From positions 1,408-12,350 of the forward strand of contig PMEV01000052.1 in the NCBI GenBank assembly GCA_003154855.1: DNA of 10,943 bases, in the 5' to 3' direction. Position numbers and translations under genes: made by a program. Numbering within the stretch: the first letter of the stretch is position 1; every line of letters starts with the position of its first letter. This document shows, piece by piece, positions 6,057 to 10,943 of the stretch. The notes beneath the pieces were generated by a model that was not told the DNA's origin, did not search any database, and was given only the letters and a program-made list of their open reading frames with translations. Source of the stretch: Bryobacterales bacterium (GTDB taxonomy: Bacteria; Acidobacteriota; Terriglobia; Bryobacterales; Bryobacteraceae).

Positions 6057-7232
6057 ATGAGTTCACATCCCACCGCTGAGCCACACATCTTCGTCGCGTT
6101 CGGAGCCACCGGCGACCCGATACACAGGAAGCTCCTCCCGGCGCTCCATTGCCTGTTCACAAAGGGATTGCTGGACGAGCGATCGGTGATTCTCGGCGCC
6201 GCTCCGCCCATTGATGTGAACGACGAGTCCTTTCGCGCGCTGGCCCGGGCGCCGCTGGGCGCCGCGGCCACGGACGGCTTTTGCGGCCGGCGTTTGTACT
6301 ACCAATCTATCGGCGAAGGAACGCCGGCCGATTTCCAGTCGCTGGCCGCGCGCATCGCGCAACTCGCGCGGGACCACCACCTGCCCGGCAACCGGGTTTT
6401 CTACCCGGCCCTGCCGCCGTCCGCGTTCGCTCCCACCGTCGAGCGGCTCGGCGTGGCCGGATTGAACCGCGCTCCCGGCTGGACCCGCCTGGTCATCGAG
6501 AAACCCTTCGGCCGCGATCTCGAGTCGGCCCAGGCGCTTAATGCCCTGATCCATCGCCACTTCGACGAGCCGCAGATCTACCGCATCGATCACTACGTCG
6601 AGAAGGTCGAGATTCTGGTCGCGGAGACTCTGGGAGTCGAGCACCGGGCTGCCTATTGTGAGCGTGCCGACGCCGTAGCGCCGGATTCCCAGACCGCGAC
6701 TTTCGCCGCTCTGAAGCTCGAGATCGCCAACTACCGCTGGTACGGTGTGCCCTTCTTCTTGCACACCGGCAAGCGGCTGCCCCAGCGGCTCAGCCAGATC
6801 GCGGTCACCTTCCGGCATCCGCCTTCCAGGATTCTTGAGCCGCTGGGCTGCGACTCCATCCATCCCAACGTCCTGGTGATCGCCCTACAGCCGAATGAGG
6901 GATTCGATCTCCAATTTGAAGTCAAAACTCCGGGCCGCTCCGTCCGCCTGACTACCAAACGCCTGCATTTCCGCTACGCCGAGGCCTTCGACAAGTTGCC
7001 CAGCGCCTATGAGGCCCTGCTGCTCGACGTGTTGATCGGCGATCAGTCGCTCTTCGTGCGGGCCGACTGGGAGGAGGCCTCCTGGCGCCTGTACACGCCG
7101 CTCCTCGAGCGGCCATTCCCGGTCCAGACTTACCCGGCCGGAACCTGGGGACCGGCGGCTTCGGAACGCCTTTCCTGGCCGCCTCGGAATCTGGCTGCGC
7201 ACGAGCCATCCGTTGAAGGGAGGACAGCATGA
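6057..7232 (+). CDS. zwf: Glucose-6-phosphate dehydrogenase homologue with two internal losses
   Basis: Homologue of G6PDH, which oxidises glucose 6-phosphate to 6-phosphogluconolactone with NAD(P). It has 391 residues against about 490-510 in the family. Present: nucleotide loop FGATGD (15-20; usual GDL is GDP), EKPFGRDL (148-155), substrate motif RIDHY (176-180), VAETLGVE (188-195), YRWYGVPFFLHTGKRLP (226-242), QPNEG (278-282), AYEALLLD (317-324), GDQSLFVR (328-335) and terminal AGTWGP (361-366). Compared with E. coli Zwf, about 27 residues are missing right after RIDHYVEK (near 6605) and about 75 after AYCERA (near 6669). The second gap removes the 'RDMxQNHLLQ' helix carrying the catalytic-base His (His240 in Leuconostoc numbering). 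Catalysis is thus doubtful although the frame is intact. The ATG at 6057 is chosen because homology begins at once; it lacks a clear ribosome site, and the open frame reaches back to 5724 without homology. The stop overlaps the next start (ATGA). Confidence 0.85.
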   Translation: MSSHPTAEPHIFVAFGATGDPIHRKLLPALHCLFTKGLLDERSVILGAAPPIDVNDESFRALARAPLGAAATDGFCGRRLYYQSIGEGTPADFQSLAARIAQLARDHHLPGNRVFYPALPPSAFAPTVERLGVAGLNRAPGWTRLVIEKPFGRDLESAQALNALIHRHFDEPQIYRIDHYVEKVEILVAETLGVEHRAAYCERADAVAPDSQTATFAALKLEIANYRWYGVPFFLHTGKRLPQRLSQIAVTFRHPPSRILEPLGCDSIHPNVLVIALQPNEGFDLQFEVKTPGRSVRLTTKRLHFRYAEAFDKLPSAYEALLLDVLIGDQSLFVRADWEEASWRLYTPLLERPFPVQTYPAGTWGPAASERLSWPPRNLAAHEPSVEGRTA

Positions 7233-7975
7233 GCACCACCGCCGCTTCGCCAGGTTTTCTCGCGAAGCTCAAGGACCGCCAACAGGTCGCCGATCATACG
7301 CTGGCATTCCGGTTCGAAAAGCCGCCTGGCTGGACTTTCAAGGCCGGACAGTTCGTTGAGATCAGGGTGCCCGATCCGCCCGAAAGCGATGCGGAGGGCA
7401 ATGATCGGGCATTCTCCATTGCCAGCGCGCCCAGCGAGGAGGCCCTGATGGTTGCCACCCGAATGCGCGACTCGGCCCTGAAGCGCGTCTTGGGCGATCT
7501 GCCCCTCGAGTCGACGGTTAAGATCGACGGGCCGTTCGGCAACCTGACCCTCCACAACAAGGCTTCCCGGCCGGCAGTGCTCATGGCGGGCGGCATCGGC
7601 GTGACGCCCTTCCGGAGCATCGTCTTTAGCGCGGCGCACGAGAAGCTGCCCCATCGGATCTTCCTTTTCTATTCGAACCGGCGGCCGGAAGACGCTCCCT
7701 TCCTCGAGGAGTTCCAGGCTTTGGAGCGGGACAACCCGAACTTCCGGTTCGTACCCACCATGACCGACCTGGGGAACTCCGGGCGCCCCTGGCCAGGCAA
7801 GACCGGCTACATCGACTGGGAAATGATCGCGCAGAGTCTGCGGGAGGCGGCATTGCACGCGCCCATCTACTATATCGCCGGCCCGCCGGGCATGGTGCAT
7901 GCGATGCAGCGCACGCTCCAGAGTGCGGGAGTCGATACCGACGACATCCGAACCGAGGAGTTCGCCGGCTATTGA
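7229..7975 (+). CDS. FAD/NAD(P)-binding ferredoxin-reductase-type oxidoreductase
   Basis: A 248-residue single-module flavoenzyme of the ferredoxin-NADP reductase superfamily, moving electrons between NAD(P)H and a one-electron partner. Residues about 8-110 are the FAD beta-barrel: AGQFVEIRV (39-47), RAFSIAS (60-66, the RxYS flavin motif with Phe for Tyr), GPFG (101-104). Residues about 114-248 are the nucleotide domain: GGIGVTPFRS (121-130), YSNRRPEDAPFLEEF (148-162), GPPGMV (218-223). It ends EEFAGY, whose aromatic terminus may stack on the flavin. There is no 2Fe-2S domain, so the partner is a separate protein that cannot be named here. A strong GGGAGG precedes the ATG, and the 4-bp ATGA overlap couples it to the zwf homologue. 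A role in using or making NADPH together with that gene is inference. The gene seems intact and unaffected by the decay around it. Confidence 0.85.
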   Translation: MSTTAASPGFLAKLKDRQQVADHTLAFRFEKPPGWTFKAGQFVEIRVPDPPESDAEGNDRAFSIASAPSEEALMVATRMRDSALKRVLGDLPLESTVKIDGPFGNLTLHNKASRPAVLMAGGIGVTPFRSIVFSAAHEKLPHRIFLFYSNRRPEDAPFLEEFQALERDNPNFRFVPTMTDLGNSGRPWPGKTGYIDWEMIAQSLREAALHAPIYYIAGPPGMVHAMQRTLQSAGVDTDDIRTEEFAGY

Positions 7976-7988
7976 CGGTACGTCCCGC

Positions 7989-8168
7989 TCACCCCGTCAT
8001 CCGGCGGTGCGGCGCGCGCAGATTTCCGGGGCTGGCCAGCGCCCAATCGACGGCCGGACGCGGCTCCTCCTGCACCCAGACGACCTCGGCGGCGCGGGGC
8101 CAGCCGACCAGCGCCTTCCGCACGGCAGCCAGCGGGCAAGGATACAGTTGCTCGATGCGAACCCAAAT
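7989..8168 (-). pseudogene. 2-oxoglutarate dehydrogenase E1 C-terminal remnant
   Basis: On the minus strand the frame from about 8168 to the TGA at 7989 reads IWVRIEQLYPCPLAAVRKAL, then AAEVVWVQEEPRP and DWALASPGN. In intact SucA/E1o this segment is 'VRxEQLYPFP...EVVWVQEEPxNMGAWxFxxP' and about 45-50 residues follow. Here NMGAW is altered and the protein ends early, while everything before IWVRIEQ is missing (upstream codons cover the promoter region of the next gene). The frame is open to 8219, but those first codons are unlike the family. It is best read as a decayed 3' fragment lying antisense between the oxidoreductase and the PIN/TRAM gene. Confidence 0.72.
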
Positions 8169-8170
8169 TC

Positions 8171-8233
8171 GTGAACGGGTCCATCGAATGGTGTTATACT
8201 CGACTTGCGGGATTAACATTTCGCTATATTAAT
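8171..8233 (+). promoter_or_regulatory. Candidate promoter region for the PIN/TRAM-ispD-ispF operon
   Basis: TATACT (8195-8200) is a good -10 with GTGAAC (8171-8176) 18 bases upstream as a weak -35. A second possibility is TTGCGG (8205-8210) with an AT-rich block TATATTAAT at 8225-8233. The first would start transcription near 8207, about 368 bases before the PIN/TRAM start. The local AT-rich patch contrasts with the GC-rich sequence around it. Confidence 0.45.
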
Positions 8234-8574
8234 CTGTTCCCCGCCGTGCGTGACGGAGTCCCTTCGCTCTTTGCTAGCCGGGCGAGGGAGGGGGAATCTG
8301 AGTCCCGCCTGTTTGGCGCCACGCGGCGCATAGGAGTCCCGGAGTCGACAACTACGCGGCGTGCGCGCGAGTCACATTGTCATGCGGTTGGAGTTATTCC
8401 CCGCCAGAGCGTCGTTTGACGACGGGCGGCGTAACCCGTCTTCGGGGCGTCCGGACGGGCATTCATTCCACCCTTCGCCCGCCGCGGGCGGCTGCGGGAT
8501 GGAAACCATTCATGCCGCTCTCCGGGCCGTGCCACCGGCAACCGGGGGGCCGATCTTACGGGTGAGGCAAGGTC
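8207..8574 (+). promoter_or_regulatory. Long hairpin-rich 5' leader of the PIN/TRAM gene
   Basis: This stretch has no convincing gene on either strand but a chain of inverted repeats: 8259-8267 with 8282-8289 (8 bp, one bulge); 8316-8320/8325-8329; 8347-8351/8377-8381; 8401-8405/8425-8429 around 8411-8415/8419-8423; 8435-8440/8454-8459; 8466-8473/8496-8504 (one bulge) around 8476-8481/8485-8490; and 8530-8536/8561-8569. The last pairs the GG of the GAGG ribosome site (8564-8567). The word GAGTCCC occurs three times (8256, 8300, 8334) and TTCCCCGCC twice. It does not match RNase P, tmRNA, SRP RNA or a riboswitch I know. It could be a cis-regulatory leader or a separate small RNA. GC-rich sequence folds readily, so this is a candidate only. 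Confidence 0.4.
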
Positions 8575-9681
8575 ATGACGAATATCCTGATCATGCGTAG
8601 TTTTTTCGTACTTCTGCTGGGTCTGACCGGCTACTTTCTAACCCCCTTCAAAGACGCGGCAGCCGGTTTTTCTCTCCCGCAGCGAATTGCGGGTGGATTG
8701 GCTGGGCTGGCCGTCGGCTTCGGCGTCGTCTTCTTCGAAATGCGCGTTAAAGAGGTCAGCCTGAAGCGGTTGATCGGCGCCGCCATTGGTTCCATCCTGG
8801 GCATTGTGGGAGCGGTTCTCATGGCGATTATTTTCCAGTGGGCGCTCCCGGGGAACTCGGTGCTGCCCTTCCTGGAGGTCCTGATCCTGCTCTGGATGAC
8901 CTATATCGGCCTCGTGATCGGGGCCAACAAGGGCGACATGCTGAACCTGGCGGCGCTGGGCGGCGTGTTTGGCGCCGAGCAGACCGGTAAGCAGACCTTC
9001 AAGATCCTGGATACCAGCGTAATCATCGACGGCCGCATCGCCGACATCGCCGAAACCGGCTTCCTGGACGGCATCATCGTGATTCCCCAGTTCGTGCTCC
9101 GGGAATTGCAACTGGTCGCCGACTCCGCCGACTCGATGAAGCGCAACCGGGGCCGCCGCGGCCTGGACATTCTGCAACGCATCCAGAAGATGGCCAACCT
9201 GCATGTCCAGATCATCGAGGACGACTTCCCGGCTGTCCGGGACGTGGACATGAAGCTCATCGAGCTGGCCAAGGTCTACGCTTGCAAGATCGTCACCAAC
9301 GATTTCAACCTGAACAAGATGGCCCAGCTTCACGGCATCCAGGTGCTCAACATCAACGAACTGGCCAACGCTCTCAAGCCCATCGTGCTGCCCGGCGAAA
9401 CCATGCGCGTCTTCATCCTCAAAGAGGGCAAGGAGTACAACCAGGGCGTGGCCTATCTCGACGATGGCACCATGGTGGTCGTCGACAACGCCAAACGGCT
9501 GATCTCGAAGACCGTCGACATCACCGTAACCAGCGTTCTCCAGACCACCGCGGGCAAGATGATTTTCGGCCGCTTCGACGAGCGCGTGCATACCATCTAC
9601 GATAAGGGCCCGCACTCCGAGAAGCACGCCGAGCGCCCCCGCGAGCAGGCGGCGCCCGCCTCGGCGCAGCCAGGCAGTTGA
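8575..9681 (+). CDS. yacL: Membrane-anchored PIN-TRAM domain protein (YacL family)
   Basis: 368 residues. Four membrane segments lie at about 8-24, 37-56, 67-89 and 97-117. A PIN nuclease domain (about 143-263) faces the cytoplasm: FKILDTSVIIDGR (Asp146), VLRELQ (Glu177), VRDVDMKL (Asp223/Asp225) and TNDFNLNKMA (Asp243) give the acidic metal-binding set. A TRAM RNA-binding domain follows (about 270-338, LPGETMRVFILKEGKEYNQG). The tail (345-368) is short, polar and Ala/Pro-rich. All acidic residues are present, so single-strand RNA cleavage at the membrane is plausible, though the family's physiological target is not settled. The ATG at 8575 has GAGG seven bases upstream; ATG 8593 has none. 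In Bacillus subtilis yacL also stands directly before ispD and ispF, so the neighbourhood supports the call. It lies 53 bases before ispD on the same strand. Confidence 0.92.
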   Translation: MTNILIMRSFFVLLLGLTGYFLTPFKDAAAGFSLPQRIAGGLAGLAVGFGVVFFEMRVKEVSLKRLIGAAIGSILGIVGAVLMAIIFQWALPGNSVLPFLEVLILLWMTYIGLVIGANKGDMLNLAALGGVFGAEQTGKQTFKILDTSVIIDGRIADIAETGFLDGIIVIPQFVLRELQLVADSADSMKRNRGRRGLDILQRIQKMANLHVQIIEDDFPAVRDVDMKLIELAKVYACKIVTNDFNLNKMAQLHGIQVLNINELANALKPIVLPGETMRVFILKEGKEYNQGVAYLDDGTMVVVDNAKRLISKTVDITVTSVLQTTAGKMIFGRFDERVHTIYDKGPHSEKHAERPREQAAPASAQPGS

Positions 9682-9734
9682 TTCCGCCACGGGCCTCGGC
9701 CTGGGCGATTTAGAGCTACAATCGGATCTCGACC

Positions 9735-10460
9735 ATGAAAGTAGCGGTTATCCTCCCCGCCGCGGGTCTCGGCACCCGCATGGGCCTCAATTCGGCCGAA
9801 AAGGCCGGCACCAGCCGCAAGCAGTTCATGTTGCTGGACGGTTCTCCCATTCTGCTTCACACCATCCGCAAGTTCGTCGCCTGTCCCCCCATCGGGGAAA
9901 TCGTGGTGGCGCTGCGCCACGAGGACATGGAGTGGTTCGACCTCCTGCTCCGGCAGGAAGCCCTGCCCACCCCGGTCCGGCTGGTCGAGGGCGGCGATTC
10001 GCGCCAGCAATCGGTCCAGAACGCGCTGGCTGTTCTGGACGCCGATACCGACCTGGTGGTGGTCCACGACGCGGTGCGGCCGTTCATCGACCGTTCGACC
10101 ATCGGGCAGGTCATTCAGGAAGCGGCGCAGTGCGGCGCCGCCATCGTCGGCATCGTGCCCGTGGATACGGTGAAGCAGGTCCGCAAGAATAAGGTGCATA
10201 CCACGCTTCCGCGCGAGCGCCTTACCCTGGCCCAGACGCCCCAGGTTTTTCGCTACGCTTTGCTCCGGCAGGCTTTCGAGAAGGCTCGGGAGGACGGCTT
10301 CATTGCCACCGACGAATCCAGCCTGGTCGAGCGCCTGGAGGAGGTCGAGGTCTCGGTGGTCCTGGGCAGCGACCGCAACATCAAGATCACCAAGCCCAGC
10401 GACATGGACCTGGCCCGCCTCTTCCTGTCCGAGCAGGCCGCGCAGGCGAAGGCGGTCTGA
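9735..10460 (+). CDS. ispD: 2-C-methyl-D-erythritol 4-phosphate cytidylyltransferase
   Basis: Third enzyme of the MEP pathway: joins CTP and methylerythritol 4-phosphate to CDP-ME, releasing pyrophosphate, in the cytosol. The 241-residue product is full length. Motifs: CTP loop LPAAGLGTRMG (7-17, Arg15), SRKQF (27-31, Lys29), EGGDSRQQSV (85-94), VHDAVRPF (110-117), VDTVK (143-147), Arg160, QTPQVF (167-172), ATDESSLVE (191-199) and NIKITKPSDM (215-224, Lys218). These include the equivalents of E. coli Arg20, Lys27, Arg157, Thr189 and Lys213, so the enzyme should be active. The ATG at 9735 lacks a strong ribosome site; TACAAT at 9717-9722 could be an internal -10, without a -35. Translation may instead be coupled to the PIN/TRAM gene. 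The stop is followed at once by ispF. Confidence 0.96.
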   Translation: MKVAVILPAAGLGTRMGLNSAEKAGTSRKQFMLLDGSPILLHTIRKFVACPPIGEIVVALRHEDMEWFDLLLRQEALPTPVRLVEGGDSRQQSVQNALAVLDADTDLVVVHDAVRPFIDRSTIGQVIQEAAQCGAAIVGIVPVDTVKQVRKNKVHTTLPRERLTLAQTPQVFRYALLRQAFEKAREDGFIATDESSLVERLEEVEVSVVLGSDRNIKITKPSDMDLARLFLSEQAAQAKAV

Positions 10461-10461
10461 G

Positions 10462-10943
10462 TTGGGCGAGTACCGCACCGGCATCGGTTGGGACGTTCAC
10501 CCGCTCACTCCCGGCCGGCCGCTCGTTCTGGGCGGCGTGGCCATCCCTTCCGAGCTCGGCCTGGACGGCCACTCCGACGCCGACGTACTCGCGCACGCCA
10601 TCACCGATGCCCTGCTCGGCGCGGCCGCCCTGGGCGACATCGGACTGCACTTCCCGGACACCGACCCGCGCTGGGCCGGCGCCGAGAGCTCGGTTTTCCT
10701 CCGGCACGCCCTCGAGCTCGCGAGCGATCGGGGCTACCGCCTGGTGAACGTCGATTGCACCGTCCTGCTCGAGCGCCCCAAACTCAAGGACTACCGCACC
10801 GCCATCCGCGAGAAGCTGGCCGCAACCCTCTCGCTGGATCTGGACCGCGTCTCCGTGAAGTTCAAGACCTCCGAAAAGCTCGGGCCGGTGGGTGAATCGC
10901 GCGCCGCCGAAGCCCAGGCCGTCGTAACCCTCGCGCGCGATTA
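10462..10943 (+). CDS. ispF: 2-C-methyl-D-erythritol 2,4-cyclodiphosphate synthase
   Basis: Fifth MEP-pathway enzyme: cyclises CDP-ME 2-phosphate to ME-cyclodiphosphate with release of CMP, as a homotrimer binding Zn. The frame begins at TTG 10462, one base after the ispD stop; no ATG or GTG is available, homology starts immediately (GEYRTGIGWDVHPL), and GAAGG lies nine bases upstream. Zn ligands Asp11, His13 and His45 are present in GWDVH and LAHAITDALLG. Other signatures are GLDGHSDADV (33-42), GDIGLHFPDTDP (58-69), LERPKL, VSVKFKTSEKLG and AEAQAVVTL. 160 codons are visible, ending LARD then TA, so the window stops one base short of a probable stop codon. The protein is essentially complete. 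The one-base gap points to translational coupling with ispD. Confidence 0.95.
   Translation, partial: MGEYRTGIGWDVHPLTPGRPLVLGGVAIPSELGLDGHSDADVLAHAITDALLGAAALGDIGLHFPDTDPRWAGAESSVFLRHALELASDRGYRLVNVDCTVLLERPKLKDYRTAIREKLAATLSLDLDRVSVKFKTSEKLGPVGESRAAEAQAVVTLARD

Noticed and set aside
8207..8574. RNase P RNA, tmRNA, SRP RNA or a known riboswitch in the leader
   Set aside because: The signature words of these RNAs as I remember them (for example the RNase P GGAAAGTCC region, the tmRNA ends, the cobalamin box) are not present.
8171..8600. Short open frames within the leader of the PIN/TRAM gene (including 8171-8419 and 8361-8600)
   Set aside because: They have no ribosome sites, no familiar motifs, and overlap a hairpin-rich segment; a translated leader peptide cannot be excluded but nothing supports it.
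8638..9690. Long minus-strand open frame opposite the PIN/TRAM gene
   Set aside because: Shadow of the plus-strand gene; rich in Asp/Val/His/Leu from the complementary codons, no recognisable domain or ribosome site.
9717..9722. TACAAT as an independent ispD promoter
   Set aside because: No -35 at a usable distance and only 12 bases to the start codon; kept only as a remark under ispD.
10387..10707. Minus-strand frame opposite the ispD/ispF junction
   Set aside because: Antisense to two clearly recognised genes, with no motif of its own.

Overview
The window is GC-rich bacterial chromosome, most likely from the Acidobacteriota (Solibacter/Bryobacterales-like). This is an inference from content: a secreted protein whose N-terminus matches the carboxypeptidase-regulatory-like plug of acidobacterial TonB-dependent receptors, a YVTN beta-propeller, a two-domain retropepsin-like protein, a small secreted protein, and a YacL-type PIN/TRAM gene in front of the MEP isoprenoid genes ispD and ispF. 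There is no phage, insertion sequence, CRISPR array, tRNA or rRNA that I can support.

Layout. Bases 1-185 (minus) are the start of a TonB-receptor-like gene cut by the window edge. Bases 458-1852 (minus) encode an exported purple-acid-phosphatase-like metallophosphoesterase. Its upstream region has a PhoB-box-like site followed by a good -10. Bases 2136-3155 (plus) encode a secreted beta-propeller. Then comes a gene remnant (histidine kinase ATPase end, 3172-3264) and four consecutive 11-bp PhoB-type half-sites (3315-3358) in front of a TPR plus double aspartic-protease protein (3394-4728). A degenerate response-regulator receiver fragment (minus, about 4874-5192), a small secreted protein (5325-5645, minus) and the last 50 codons of a GH15 glucoamylase-like gene (5754-5906, minus) follow.

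Bases 6057-7975 (plus) form a two-gene operon: a glucose-6-phosphate dehydrogenase homologue that has lost two internal blocks, translationally coupled (ATGA) to an FAD/NAD(P) ferredoxin-reductase-type oxidoreductase. Bases 7989-8168 (minus) are the 3' end of a 2-oxoglutarate dehydrogenase E1 gene. A leader of about 370 bases (8207-8574), rich in hairpins and pairing part of the ribosome binding site, precedes the membrane-anchored PIN/TRAM gene (8575-9681). ispD (9735-10460) and ispF (10462 to the window edge) complete a housekeeping operon for isoprenoid precursor synthesis.

Two themes stand out. First, the left half looks wired for phosphate starvation: an exported phosphatase and a putative outer-membrane receptor share a promoter pattern, and a tandem Pho-box-like array lies in front of the protease-like gene. 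Second, the 'empty' spaces are a gene graveyard: four unrelated orphan fragments, three of them 3' ends, sit between intact genes, and zwf itself has been trimmed in frame. No complete new defence or mobile system is visible. The most unusual items are the trimmed zwf, the 11-bp array and the structured leader of the PIN/TRAM gene.
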